Source: SPCO01 sp964427285
GTDB taxonomy: Bacteria > Chloroflexota > Limnocylindria > Limnocylindrales > CSP1-4
Reading direction: 5' to 3'
Length of the DNA: 56,097 nucleotides
Assembly: GCA_964427285.1 (NCBI GenBank)
Contig: CAYRTS010000013.1
Location: 1-56,097, forward strand
How positions within the stretch are numbered: the first letter of the stretch is position 1; each line of letters opens with the position of its first letter. Below, one piece after another: positions 32,398 to 41,257 of this stretch. The notes beneath the pieces were generated by a model. The model was not told the DNA's origin and ran no database searches. It saw nothing but the letters and a program-made list of their open reading frames with translations. The position numbers and the translations under genes are program-made.

Positions 32398-34633
32398 GAC
32401 GTCCCTCCGGGTCGTAGAAGGGGGTCGGGGTCACGACGGCTTCCCGACCATCGATCTGCACCCGGTCGGGAAACGGTGTCCGCTTCTGCCAGCCGAGCAT
32501 GACCGTCCGGCCCAGCACCGGGGAGTGCCAGCTTCCCGTCACGTGCCCGATGATCTCGCCGTCGGACCAGATCGGGCTGCCTTCGACCGGCGCATCCGGG
32601 CCGTCCATGCTGAACCCAACCAGCCGTCGACGGTCCGGCAGCTTCGCCGTCCGTTCCAGCGCTGCCCGGCCGATAAACCACGGCTTCTCCATCCGCACCG
32701 CCCAGTCCATGCCCAGGCGACGTGGCGTCGTGTCCAGCTCCGTGTCCATCCCGATGATCACGTGGCCCTTTTCAAGGCGCAGCGCGAAGAGCGCCTGGAG
32801 GCCGTGCGGCTTGATCCCGAGGTCACCGCCGAGCGCCATCAGCGCTCGCCACAACTCCACGGAGCGGTCCACCGGATGATGCAGCTCGTACGCCGCCTCG
32901 CCGGTGAACGAGAGCCGCATCACGTGGCACGGCACCCCGGCCACCTCGGCGTGGACGTGGCCAAGGAAGCGCGGTGGCTCGGGGAGACCCGCGCGCCGGA
33001 GCAGTTCTCCGGCCAGCGGCCCCGTCACGTTGATCGCGGCGAGTGACATGGTTCGGTCCAGCACGTGGACCCGGAGGCCCCATTCGTCGATCCAGTCGCG
33101 GACCCACATCTCCGCATTGGCCGCCCCGCCTGACGTGAAGGTCAGCGCGAACCCGTCCTGCGATTCGCGCAGGATCATCCCGTCGTCCATGACATGGCCA
33201 CGCTCGTTGAGCAGGAGCGCATAGCGAGAGCGGCCGGGCTTGATATCGGCCACGTTGCACGGGTAGAGCCGCTCGAGGAACTCGACTACGTCCGGGCCGG
33301 AGACGACCAGCTTGCCCAGCGTGCTGACATCGCCGATCGAGACCGCCTCGCGCACAGCCCAGTACTCCCCGAGGATGTCGCCGTAGTGCCACGGCCGCCA
33401 CCAGCTCCCGAAGCGGTCCATCCGGGCCCCCAGGGCGAGGTGCTCGTCATGGAGCGGCGTGCGCCGGAAGGCATCGATGTAGGTATCCGCGGCGGCCTCG
33501 GCGAGCGTGATCTGGCGCGACGCGGGGCGGGCGGTGAACGGATCGGGGACGGTGCCGGTGCGGGCGGCGATCCACGAGCGGACGTGGGGCAGACAGGCCC
33601 CACCCTGGCACGTCCCGATCCCGGCGAGGGTCGCCCGCTTGAGGAGTTCGAGCTCCGTGAACCCCTTCGACCACGCCTCGTCGAGGTCGCCGACGGTCAC
33701 GCGCATGCAGCCGCAGACGAACGCGGACGGGTCGGTCGGCGCCGGTGGCAGCGGGTCCTCCTCGCCGGCAGAGCCAACCGTGCTCAGGGCAGCGCTGCCG
33801 GCCATCCGGGCCAGGAGGTCGCGCGGGGACCGGCCAAGGCCCACGATTGCGGTCTCGCACGGGGTTGTCCGCTCGGCTCCGGTCATCGGGTCCCGGGTGA
33901 CGACGGCACTCACTCGCCCGCCCGCATCACCTTCGAAACGAACCAGCAATCCTTCGACCTGCAGGCATGGAACATCTGCGGGCGGGGCCCCGACCGCAAC
34001 CGCGCGTCCAAGATCGATGCCGGCGGCGTGGAGCTCGAGCGCGGCTCGCGCGGTCACGATGCCGGCCAGGTCGTTCCCGGGACACACCGGCTGGATCTCC
34101 GCGGCACCGGTGGCGACGATGATCTCGTGCGGTTCCACGTGGAGCATGCCGGTGGCCGTCCGGACGACGATCGCGGGTCCCGGGTAGATCGCCACGACCT
34201 CATGACCGGCCGCCGCGTCGAGGACCAGCACGTCGCGACCGGCCGCCCGAGCCGCCGCTGCGGCCGCCAGCCCGCTCCTGCCACCGCCGATGACCGCAAG
34301 GTCGACGACCCGTCGCTCTACGGCGATCTCGCGGCCGACGGGGGAAGCTGCAAGATCCGGATGCGAGACAACCGGAAGTGACGGCATCCCGTCCCGCGGA
34401 TGTGGATGTCGCTCCACCCGCAACCCAGGCCGCGCCGGAAGCTGGCACGTCCGGACGTAGGCCACGCCATCGACGACCGCCAGACAGTTCCCACAGTCCC
34501 CGGCCAGGCACAGCGTCCCGCCGCGTCCGGGCACCTCGCCGGCACGCAGGACCGCCACGGCCACGGAGTCGCCGGCTTCGAACGCTACGGGTCGCCCGTC
34601 GACGACCATCCGGCCCAGCGTCTCGTCACTCAA
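32384..34633 (-). CDS. soxA: Sarcosine oxidase alpha-subunit-like protein with intact 2Fe-2S domain
   Basis: 749 residues, about 200 shorter than usual SoxA. Domains: ferredoxin-like at 1-75 with CLAGDCGNC and a fourth Cys in VRTC; NAD/FAD-binding fold at about 105-290 (DLAVIGGGRSGLAAA); a BFD-like Cys cluster (FVCGCMRVT...GTCQGGACLP) near 310-350; and a C-terminal GcvT tetrahydrofolate-binding domain (about 375-749, EAVSIGDVSTLGKLVVSGPD, GLQALFALRLEKGHV). It would accept formaldehyde onto tetrahydrofolate. Four cluster Cys and the BFD-like motif resemble opine/HcnA-type alpha subunits. The start is TTG 34633, overlapping the vapC stop as TTGA; ATG 34609 is the alternative. Confidence 0.85.
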   Translation of the reverse strand: MSDETLGRMVVDGRPVAFEAGDSVAVAVLRAGEVPGRGGTLCLAGDCGNCLAVVDGVAYVRTCQLPARPGLRVERHPHPRDGMPSLPVVSHPDLAASPVGREIAVERRVVDLAVIGGGRSGLAAAAAARAAGRDVLVLDAAAGHEVVAIYPGPAIVVRTATGMLHVEPHEIIVATGAAEIQPVCPGNDLAGIVTARAALELHAAGIDLGRAVAVGAPPADVPCLQVEGLLVRFEGDAGGRVSAVVTRDPMTGAERTTPCETAIVGLGRSPRDLLARMAGSAALSTVGSAGEEDPLPPAPTDPSAFVCGCMRVTVGDLDEAWSKGFTELELLKRATLAGIGTCQGGACLPHVRSWIAARTGTVPDPFTARPASRQITLAEAAADTYIDAFRRTPLHDEHLALGARMDRFGSWWRPWHYGDILGEYWAVREAVSIGDVSTLGKLVVSGPDVVEFLERLYPCNVADIKPGRSRYALLLNERGHVMDDGMILRESQDGFALTFTSGGAANAEMWVRDWIDEWGLRVHVLDRTMSLAAINVTGPLAGELLRRAGLPEPPRFLGHVHAEVAGVPCHVMRLSFTGEAAYELHHPVDRSVELWRALMALGGDLGIKPHGLQALFALRLEKGHVIIGMDTELDTTPRRLGMDWAVRMEKPWFIGRAALERTAKLPDRRRLVGFSMDGPDAPVEGSPIWSDGEIIGHVTGSWHSPVLGRTVMLGWQKRTPFPDRVQIDGREAVVTPTPFYDPEGRRARA

Positions 34634-35043
34634 CGGACGATCTCGAAGGCTCGCTCACGACGTGCGCCGAACCGAAACACCGCGAAGTCCTTGTCGAACG
34701 ACGCGGCGCGATGAACTCCGAGCCTGAGCATCACCGCGAAGCTCGTACGGTCGACGATCGAGAGAGCCTGGTCTGAGAATGCCTCGCCGATCTGCGAGGC
34801 GGCCTCAAGATCGGCGGCAACTACGAACTCGGGGGTCACGACGCCCGCACGAACCCGACCCCAGAACGCATCGGCAGTGGGCTGGCCGAGCCGTCGCTGG
34901 ACGAGCAGCCACGTCTCGACCAGAACGTGGTCTGTTGTCACGAATCGCTCGTTCATGCCGAGGACCGCTCGGGCGCGCGGATGCTCGACGTCTCCGAGGT
35001 CGACGGCCGCGTAGAAGACCGACGTATCGACGAACAGCGTCAA
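34630..35043 (-). CDS. vapC: VapC-type PIN-domain toxin, module 1
   Basis: 137 residues. PIN ribonuclease acidic residues: Asp in FVDTSVFYA (residue 6), Glu in VLVETWLLVQ (about 43), and the C-terminal DRTSFAVM and SFDKDFAVF Asp residues. VapC toxins cut tRNA or rRNA and are held by VapB. It starts at TTG 35043, overlapping the vapB stop (TTGA), and its own stop overlaps the TTG of soxA in the same way. Toxin translation and soxA translation are therefore linked. Confidence 0.85.
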   Translation of the reverse strand: MTLFVDTSVFYAAVDLGDVEHPRARAVLGMNERFVTTDHVLVETWLLVQRRLGQPTADAFWGRVRAGVVTPEFVVAADLEAASQIGEAFSDQALSIVDRTSFAVMLRLGVHRAASFDKDFAVFRFGARRERAFEIVR

Positions 35044-35291
35044 CGGCGGGGGTGGGCCGCGTCAACGGCGTCACCGACGTACTCGTGCTTGTACGTGGCG
35101 ACATCGGACCCGCCTGAATCGCCGAGACCAAAGATGCTGGAGATGTCCGCCTTCGGCATCGGTGTGTCTTGAAGGTCGCGATCAACCAGACGCCGCATGT
35201 ACTCAGCGAGCGAGATCCCAAGCGCTGCGGCACGAGTCCTGGCTCGTCGGTGAGCTTCGGGTCTGAGGCTGATCTGCGTGCGTGCCATCAT
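35040..35291 (-). CDS. vapB: VapB-type ribbon-helix-helix antitoxin, module 1
   Basis: 83 residues. N-terminal ribbon-helix-helix (ARTQISLRPEAHRRARTRAA, LGISLAEYMRRLVDRDL) for DNA binding and dimerisation, and a C-terminal toxin-neutralising tail (SSIFGLGDSGGSDVATYKHEYV). Two ATG codons stand in line (35291, 35288). A 16-bp perfect palindrome covers the start and the adjacent -10 region, as expected for an autorepressed module. Confidence 0.85.
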   Translation of the reverse strand: MMARTQISLRPEAHRRARTRAAALGISLAEYMRRLVDRDLQDTPMPKADISSIFGLGDSGGSDVATYKHEYVGDAVDAAHPRR

Positions 35292-35306
35292 GATGGCGCC
35301 ATCATA
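35290..35306 (-). promoter_or_regulatory. VapB operator palindrome and -10 box
   Basis: Perfect palindrome ATGATGGCGCCATCAT at 35290-35305 overlapping TATGAT (minus strand, 35306 to 35301), which is 9 bases before the first vapB ATG. It is the natural binding site for the VapBC complex (inference). Confidence 0.55.
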
Positions 35307-35322
35307 CCATCACACCTGCCCT

Positions 35323-37791
35323 TCACCGGCGCATCCGGAGGCCGCGGGGGTCGAACAGTGGCTCCGGCTGGAGCCGGGCGGGCCGGCGCCGCCCGATGAT
35401 CTCGATCTCGAACCCTGTGCCGTCGGGACCGTCCGGGCCGGCGAGTTCCGTCGGCACGTAGCCGAGCGCCAGCGACTGTTTGACGTGGTGGCCGTAGCCG
35501 CCGGAGGTCACCCAGCCGACGACCTTCCCGTCGTGCCAGATCGGCTCGTCACCGATCACGTCGGCCGGGTCTGCCGGGTCGGGCTCGACCACGAACGCGA
35601 CCAGACGGCGCCGCGGACCGCCGGCGGCCATCTCGGCCTCATGGGCCGCCCGGCCGATGAACTCGTGGTCGAGCTTGATGTAGCGGGTGATTCCCGCCTC
35701 TTGGGGCGTATAGATTGGCCGGTATTCACGGAACCAAGTCCCGTAGTTCTTCTCCAGGCGGAGCGACATCAACGCGCGCATCCCGAACAGCCGCAGGCCG
35801 TGCGGTTGCCCGGCCGCCATGAGCCGGTCGAACAGGACGCGCTGGTATTGGGGCGCGACCCACAGCTCGTAGCCGAGATCGCCGGCGTAGTTGATCCGGG
35901 CGAGGTGCGCGGGGATCATCCCCAGGTCCACGCGCCGGAAGGTCATGAACGGGAACGCCTCGGTCGACAGGTCCAGGTCTGGAGCCACCGCGGCGAGGAC
36001 GTCGCGCGACAGCGGGCCGGCAACGGACAACCCCGTGAGCCCCAGGCCCAGGACCTCGAACTGCACGCTGCCGTCAACGGGCAAGTGTTGGCGGAACCAG
36101 CGCGAGTGATGGACCTCGGCGGGTAGCGACCCGAACAGGTGGAATACGCTCGCCTCGGAAGCACGAGCGACCGTGAACTCGCCGACGATCCGACCGGCCT
36201 CGTTGAGCATCGCGGTGAGGGTGATCCGCCCGACTGCCGGCATCCGGGCGGTCAACAGCGATGACAGCCACGCCTCGGCACCCGGCCCCGTGACCCGGTA
36301 CTTGGCGTAGTTGGAGATCTCGGTCATGCCAACCCGCTCGCGGACGGCTGCGACTTCGCCGGCAACCTGCGACCAGGCATTGGACCGGCGGAAGGTGACC
36401 TCCTCCTTCGGCTCGAGGCCCTGCTCCTGGAACCAGAGGGCGTGCTCCAACCCGAACGTTGCGCCCCAGACGGCATTGGCCGCAATCAGGCGGTCGTGGA
36501 TTGGCGTGGTGAGCAGCGGGCGCGCGCCCGGCAGCTCCTCATTCGGAAACGTGATCCGGAAGCGGCGTCGATAGTTCTCCTGGACCTTGGCGTTGGTGTA
36601 CCCCAGCGTGGCGTAGTCGCCATAGCGCGCGACGTCCATGCCCCAGATATCCATGCCGGAATCACCGTGGTCGCCGGACGTCATCCAGGTGGCCAGCGCG
36701 AGACCCACGCCGCCGCCCTGTGAGAGCCCGGCCATCACGCCGCAGGCGACCCAATAGCCGCGCAGCCCCCGGATCGGGCCAACCAGCGGGTTGCCGTCGG
36801 GGGAGAACGTGAAGGGCCCGTTGACAATCCTGCGGATCCCGGTCGTGCCCATCGCGGGGTAGTGCTTGAAGGCGACCTGGAGCTCAGGCGTGATCCGGTC
36901 CATGTCCGGCTTGAGGAGGTTCGTTCCGAAGTCCCACGGAGTCTCCTTCGGCGACCACGGCACGCACGCCTGCTCGTACGTACCCATGAGCATCGCGCCA
37001 CCCTCCTGGCGCAGGTAGATCTCACCCCCGAAGTCGAGCGTCATCGGCATTTCCCGACCGGTCCGCGCCACGTGCTCGGCGACTTCGGGCATGTCTGCCG
37101 TGATCAGGTAGATGTGCTCCATGGCCAGGACCGGCAGCTCCAGCCCGACCATCCGGCCGACCTCGCGCGCCCACAGCCCGCCGGCATTGACGACATGCTC
37201 CGCATGAACGCTGTCGCCGCCGTCGATGGCCACGTCCCACGTTCCGTCGGGCCGCTGCGACAGCCCACTGACCCGGGTATTGCGGTGGACCTCCGCACCG
37301 GCCATCTGGGCGGCCTTCGCATAGGCCCGGGTGACCCCGGTCGGGTCAACGTGGCCTTCCACGGCGTCGTACATCGCCCCCACGAAGTACTTCGGATCCA
37401 GGAGCGGGAAGAGGTCGCGCGCCTCGTTTGGGGTGATCAGTTCCAGGTCCATGCCGAGATAGCGGCCGCGTGCCTGGGCCATGCGCAGGAAGTCCATCCG
37501 GACCGGCGTATCGGCCAGCATCAGGCCGCCGGGCAGGTGGATGGAGCAGTCCTGCCCGGAGATCCGTTCGATCTCCTGGTACAGCCCGATGGTGTACTGC
37601 TGGAGCTTGGACACGTTCGGATCGCCGTTGAGCGTGTGCATCCCGCCGGCGGCGTGCCAGGTTGAGCCGGCAGTGAGCTCCTTGCGTTCGAGCAGCATCA
37701 CATCGTTCCAGCCCGCCTTGGTCAGGTGGTACAGCACGCTGCAACCGACGACCCCACCTCCGATGACGACCACCTGGGCAGATGACTTCAC
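35323..37791 (-). CDS. Dimethylglycine/sarcosine dehydrogenase-like FAD-GcvT fusion enzyme
   Basis: 822 residues, normal for this family. FAD fold VVVIGGGVVGCSVLYHLTKA (7-26) and AGSTWHAAGG whose His 46 is the expected covalent flavin attachment. The FAD domain ends near 400 (GIRRIVNGPFTFSPDGNPLV, YWVACGVMAGLSQGGGVGLA). An FAO-M linker and a GcvT tetrahydrofolate domain follow (about 430-822). It oxidatively demethylates dimethylglycine, sarcosine or a similar N-methyl amine and passes formaldehyde to tetrahydrofolate. GTG 37791 overlaps the vapC stop of module 2 (GTGA) and has an AAGGAG site inside that gene. Confidence 0.9.
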   Translation of the reverse strand: MKSSAQVVVIGGGVVGCSVLYHLTKAGWNDVMLLERKELTAGSTWHAAGGMHTLNGDPNVSKLQQYTIGLYQEIERISGQDCSIHLPGGLMLADTPVRMDFLRMAQARGRYLGMDLELITPNEARDLFPLLDPKYFVGAMYDAVEGHVDPTGVTRAYAKAAQMAGAEVHRNTRVSGLSQRPDGTWDVAIDGGDSVHAEHVVNAGGLWAREVGRMVGLELPVLAMEHIYLITADMPEVAEHVARTGREMPMTLDFGGEIYLRQEGGAMLMGTYEQACVPWSPKETPWDFGTNLLKPDMDRITPELQVAFKHYPAMGTTGIRRIVNGPFTFSPDGNPLVGPIRGLRGYWVACGVMAGLSQGGGVGLALATWMTSGDHGDSGMDIWGMDVARYGDYATLGYTNAKVQENYRRRFRITFPNEELPGARPLLTTPIHDRLIAANAVWGATFGLEHALWFQEQGLEPKEEVTFRRSNAWSQVAGEVAAVRERVGMTEISNYAKYRVTGPGAEAWLSSLLTARMPAVGRITLTAMLNEAGRIVGEFTVARASEASVFHLFGSLPAEVHHSRWFRQHLPVDGSVQFEVLGLGLTGLSVAGPLSRDVLAAVAPDLDLSTEAFPFMTFRRVDLGMIPAHLARINYAGDLGYELWVAPQYQRVLFDRLMAAGQPHGLRLFGMRALMSLRLEKNYGTWFREYRPIYTPQEAGITRYIKLDHEFIGRAAHEAEMAAGGPRRRLVAFVVEPDPADPADVIGDEPIWHDGKVVGWVTSGGYGHHVKQSLALGYVPTELAGPDGPDGTGFEIEIIGRRRPARLQPEPLFDPRGLRMRR

Positions 37792-38246
37792 GGGACTCCT
37801 TCGTCAACCGGGGTTTGGCTGAATGGGTCGCGGACGTCCAGGAATTCGAAGCGGCGAAAGCCGCTGTCGCGCGTATACAGGGTGCGTACGCCATGCTCCC
37901 GCATCAGGCTCGCGAGGTGTGTATCCGGCACGGCGTTGCCGCGGGCCGTCAGGCCGCCGGAAACAACATAGGATCGCCAGAACCCATCGCCCTCGCCGCG
38001 AACCACGACGTGGGGCAGGGCCATCAAGGCTTCGACGTTGCGCACCGCTTCCGCCGGCGGGATGGGTCGCCGCAGGATCCGATGGTTCGTCACGATACGA
38101 ATGTATCCAAGGATCGTGGGCCAGAAGAGGTAGAGCAGATCCGGCCCGGTCGAGAGCCGACCGATCAGCGCGCGGGCCATCCCATGCGCGGGATCGTCGA
38201 CATTGTCGGCGTAGACGAGGATGTTCGCGTCAACGGATGCGCTCAC
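37788..38246 (-). CDS. vapC: VapC-type PIN-domain toxin, module 2
   Basis: 152 residues. ASVDANILVYADN holds the first Asp (residue 6); an ILGYIRIVTN helix comes later, and AVPDTHLASLMREHGVRTLYTRDSGFRRF gives the remaining acidic positions, as in the TTCxxFR-type VapC of the genus. GTG 38246 overlaps the vapB stop (GTGA), and its stop overlaps the start of the demethylating dehydrogenase (GTGA). Confidence 0.85.
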   Translation of the reverse strand: MSASVDANILVYADNVDDPAHGMARALIGRLSTGPDLLYLFWPTILGYIRIVTNHRILRRPIPPAEAVRNVEALMALPHVVVRGEGDGFWRSYVVSGGLTARGNAVPDTHLASLMREHGVRTLYTRDSGFRRFEFLDVRDPFSQTPVDEGVP

Positions 38247-38473
38247 TCTCCGTCGAGAATCCGATAGAGCTCGTCCTTGTCCTCGAGGTCAATCAACGGG
38301 AGCCCCATGTCGTGCGTTTTCCACTCGAACGGCGGCGGTTCCGCAGACGGCTCGGCGAAGGCCCGTGCCAGGGTCTCGGATGCCACCTCGCCCATGCTCT
38401 TCCGCTCGCCCTTCGCCCGACGGCGTAGCTCCCGCGTCACGGTGGCATCGAGATCCAGGGTCGTGCGTGGCAT
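38243..38473 (-). CDS. vapB: VapB-type antitoxin, module 2
   Basis: 76 residues. MPRTTLDLDATVTRELRRRA with ERKSMGEVASETLARA is an RHH-type DNA-binding domain. The acidic C-terminus (LPLIDLEDKDELYRILDGE) is typical of VapB tails that fill the PIN groove. ATG 38473 is preferred because a promoter (TTGACA-N17-CAGCAT) ends 8 bases before it; the longer frame to 38500 overlaps that promoter. Confidence 0.8.
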   Translation of the reverse strand: MPRTTLDLDATVTRELRRRAKGERKSMGEVASETLARAFAEPSAEPPPFEWKTHDMGLPLIDLEDKDELYRILDGE

Positions 38474-38481
38474 GATGCGTG

Positions 38482-38510
38482 ATGCTGACTCGTCGCGCAT
38501 CAGATGTCAA
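38482..38510 (-). promoter_or_regulatory. Promoter of VapBC module 2 (TTGACA-N17-CAGCAT)
   Basis: Consensus -35 TTGACA (minus strand 38510 to 38505), 17 bases, then CAGCAT (38487 to 38482), 8 bases from the vapB ATG. The -35 lies over the stop region of the upstream mttB gene, so the module can be transcribed separately from the rest of the cluster. Confidence 0.55.
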
Positions 38511-40072
38511 TAGTCGGTGGGGACGCCGCCCTCAGCGACTCGGCGGGCAACGAACGCCTCCAGCTCCTCGCGGACGGCCGGATCCATGGGCGGCGGTTCG
38601 TAAACCGCCAGCAGTTCCTTCCAGATCCGGTTGGCCTTGGCCGGCACCTGCGGCGAGCCCGCCTCCTCCCAGGTCTCGTAATTGCGCCAGTCGCTGAGCA
38701 TCGGCTTGTGGAAGGCGGTCCGATAACGGGACTGGGTGTGCGCCGCCCCGAAGAAATGGCCGCCTGGGCCGACCTCCTGCATCGCCGAAAAGGCGAGACT
38801 GTCCTCGTCCACGACGACCGGATCCAGAAACGCGGAGACCATCCCGAGCAACTCCGCATCGAGAATCATCTTTTCGTAGCTGGCGTGGAGTCCGCCCTCC
38901 ATCCAACCGGCGCCGTGCATCAGCAGGTTGACCCCGCCCATGATTGCGCCCCATAGCGAAAAGACCGATTCGTAGGCCGCCTGGGCATCCAGGGCGTTGG
39001 CGGCCGAGACGTTGGACGATCGATAGGGCACGCCGTAGCGCCGTGCCAGTTGGCCGCCGATCATCGCCGTCCGCATGTACTCCGGCGTCCCGAACGCGGG
39101 CGCGCCCGACTGCATGTCAACGTTCGAGGTGAACCCGCCGTAGATCACCGGCGCCCCGGGCCGCACGGCCTGGGTGAGGACGATGCCCGCCAGCGCCTCG
39201 GCGTTTTGCTCGGCCAGCGCTCCGGCCAGGGTGACCGGCGCCATCGCGCCCGCCAGCGTGAACGGCGTGATGCAGACGATCTGGTTGTGGGCCGCGAACT
39301 CCATGATCCCCTGGAGCATCGGCGTGTCGAGGCGAAGCGGCGAGCTCGAATTGACGACGGTGAAGATTGATGGCTCGCGATCGAGCTGCGCGGCATCGAT
39401 CCCCCGGGCGATGCGCACCATCTCGAGGCAGTCGATATTGCGCTGGCGACCCAGGCTGTAGGCATGGATCGGCTTGTCCATGAGCGTGAGGGCGTCGAAC
39501 GTGGCGTGGAGGTGGCGGACCCCGTGGTGGATATCGACCGGCTCCACCGGGTAGCCCGCCAGGAAGTGAACCTGGGTGAGTGACTGTCCCAGGCGCAACA
39601 GATTCTGGTAGTCGGCCCGGTTGCCGATCCGCCGACCGCGATCCAGGTCCGCCACATTGGGCGGGCTGCCGACCGTCCCGAATGCGATCCAGTCGCCGCC
39701 GATCTGGAGGTCGTGCGCGGGGTTCGGGGCGTGAAAGGTGAAGGAGGCCGGGGCGGTCCGGATCGTCTCAACCACCATGTCGGGATCGAACCTGACCCGG
39801 GGGCTACCTGGCTCAACGTGGGCCCCCGCGACGCGAAGGACCTCCCGCGCATCGGCGTCGAGAAAGTCCATCCCGATCTCCGACAGGACCCGGAGGGAGG
39901 CCGTGTGGATGGCTTCGAGCTCGTCGTCGGACACAACCGCGGTGGGCGTGTAGCGCAGACGCGGCTGGGCCCACGGGCGCTGTTCGGGGAGCGTGCGGCG
40001 CGAGTGGCTGTCCCGGCCACCGCTCCGACGCCGCCGTGGGCCCGGGCCGTCTGGCGCGTCGAGGTCGGTCAT
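38507..40072 (-). CDS. MttB-family (trimethylamine methyltransferase-like) methyltransferase 1
   Basis: 521 residues. Family motifs: LRYTPTAVVSDDELEAIHTA, FGTVGSPPNVADLDRGRRIG, HAYSLGRQRN, FTLAGAMAPVTLAGALAEQN, YGGFTSNVDMQSGAPAFGTPE and HGAGWMEGGLHASYEKMILD. There is no in-frame amber codon, so it is a non-pyrrolysine member, the group that includes glycine betaine, proline betaine and carnitine methyltransferases. These move a methyl group from a quaternary amine to a corrinoid protein. None is encoded nearby. ATG 40072 gives a normal length; it follows the enolase-family gene by 10 bases. Confidence 0.88.
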   Translation of the reverse strand: MTDLDAPDGPGPRRRRSGGRDSHSRRTLPEQRPWAQPRLRYTPTAVVSDDELEAIHTASLRVLSEIGMDFLDADAREVLRVAGAHVEPGSPRVRFDPDMVVETIRTAPASFTFHAPNPAHDLQIGGDWIAFGTVGSPPNVADLDRGRRIGNRADYQNLLRLGQSLTQVHFLAGYPVEPVDIHHGVRHLHATFDALTLMDKPIHAYSLGRQRNIDCLEMVRIARGIDAAQLDREPSIFTVVNSSSPLRLDTPMLQGIMEFAAHNQIVCITPFTLAGAMAPVTLAGALAEQNAEALAGIVLTQAVRPGAPVIYGGFTSNVDMQSGAPAFGTPEYMRTAMIGGQLARRYGVPYRSSNVSAANALDAQAAYESVFSLWGAIMGGVNLLMHGAGWMEGGLHASYEKMILDAELLGMVSAFLDPVVVDEDSLAFSAMQEVGPGGHFFGAAHTQSRYRTAFHKPMLSDWRNYETWEEAGSPQVPAKANRIWKELLAVYEPPPMDPAVREELEAFVARRVAEGGVPTDY

Positions 40073-40082
40073 GGGACCGTGG

Positions 40083-41192
40083 TCACGCGGCGTACCGCCG
40101 AACCGCGTCCTCGTCGAGCGCGATCCCGAGACCAGCCGTCGTCGGGACCCGCAGGATCCCATCGGGTCCCGGTCGGATCGGTTCCGCCAGCATGAAGTCG
40201 CGCCGTTCCGGGGTCCAGCCGGGCGGATCGTAGGGATATTCGAGATACGGTCCGCCGCCCACGCCTGCCGCCACGTGGAGGTTCGCGAGCAGGCCGATCC
40301 CGTTGGTCCACGTGTGCGGCGTGAACCAGCGGTTACGGGCAAGCGCGATCTCCCCAATCGTCCTCGCCCGCAGCATCCCGGCGGCCAGCACGACGTCGGG
40401 CTGATGGACGTCGAACGCGTCCGCGTCGAGTGCGGCCAGCAGTTCATTGAAGGTCCTCGTCATCTCGCCGCCCGCGATGCGGATCCCCGGCGCCGAGGCC
40501 CGGAGCGCCGCCAACCCGCGCAGGTCCGTGCCGGCGAGCGGCTCCTCGACCCATAGCACCCCGTAGTCAGCCAGTCGCGCGGCGATTTCCCGCGCTGCGA
40601 CCGGGTCGAGGGCCCGTGACGTATCGCCGGCCATCCGCCAGCCCTGGTTGAGGTCGACCATGATCGCCATCGATTCGCCGACGGCCTCGCGGGTGGCCGC
40701 AACGGCTGCCATCCCTTCCTCGAGCTGGCGGGGGTTCACCCGGATCTTGAGCGCCCCAAATCCCTCGTCGCGCATCCGCAGCGCAGACTCAGCCCGGGCG
40801 GACGGCGGCAGGAGCATGCCGCACGAGGCGTAGACCGGCAGCCCGTCTGTCGACCCGCCGAAGAGCGTGGCGACCGGCAGCCCGGCAACCTGTCCGACGA
40901 TGTCCCACAGGGCGACCTCCAGCGGCCAGTAGCGGCTCGCGTGGAAGTCGATCGTCTCGAGCACGCGGACGTGCCGGGCAATCGCCAGCGGATCCTGCCC
41001 GACGAACAGGTGCCGGAACGCCTCGAAGCCGTCCATCGTGTCGCCGGATCCGACGCCCACCACTCCGGCGTCCGTCTCCACGCGAACGATCGTGGCCGCG
41101 AAGCGGGTCCTTGGGACCGGATCCCAGGCGGCAGGGAACGCCGGTTCGAGCGGCAGCACGAGGCGGGTCAGCTCGATCCCGGTGATCTTCAC
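40083..41192 (-). CDS. Mandelate racemase/muconate lactonizing (enolase superfamily) enzyme
   Basis: 369 residues. N-terminal capping domain VKITGIELTRLVLPLEPAFP; barrel motifs GALKIRVN (K-x-R at the KxK site), IMVDLNQGW (first metal Asp), LWVEEPLA (Glu), RIAGGEMTR (Glu), VHQPDVVLAAGM and FTPHTWTNG (His base). The His and the VHQPD pattern place it in the mandelate-racemase subgroup, which abstracts alpha protons of hydroxy or acid-sugar carboxylates. In this cluster it may epimerise or dehydrate the carbon skeleton of a betaine. GTG 41192 gives the usual MKIT-like start; GATACT lies six bases before it. First gene of the cluster. Confidence 0.85.
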   Translation of the reverse strand: MKITGIELTRLVLPLEPAFPAAWDPVPRTRFAATIVRVETDAGVVGVGSGDTMDGFEAFRHLFVGQDPLAIARHVRVLETIDFHASRYWPLEVALWDIVGQVAGLPVATLFGGSTDGLPVYASCGMLLPPSARAESALRMRDEGFGALKIRVNPRQLEEGMAAVAATREAVGESMAIMVDLNQGWRMAGDTSRALDPVAAREIAARLADYGVLWVEEPLAGTDLRGLAALRASAPGIRIAGGEMTRTFNELLAALDADAFDVHQPDVVLAAGMLRARTIGEIALARNRWFTPHTWTNGIGLLANLHVAAGVGGGPYLEYPYDPPGWTPERRDFMLAEPIRPGPDGILRVPTTAGLGIALDEDAVRRYAA

Positions 41193-41257
41193 GCCCGGAG
41201 TATCGCGCAATCGCCCCGACGAGATGCGAATCATCCTGAATTCGCGCGCGCCATTCG

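Noticed and set aside
32700..33000. Pyrrolysine-type amber codon in the methyltransferases of the cluster
   Set aside because: Both MttB homologues (38507-40072 and 49419-50960) read through the active region without an in-frame TAG.
40073..40447. 125-residue N-terminal extension of mttB1
   Set aside because: It overlaps the end of the enolase-family gene on the same strand and lacks MttB similarity; ATG 40072 gives the normal length.
40083..41192. Assignment of the enolase-family gene as hydroxyproline-betaine epimerase
   Set aside because: It has a His base (FTPHTW) and VHQPD pattern of the mandelate-racemase subgroup and lacks the second catalytic Lys expected for that epimerase.
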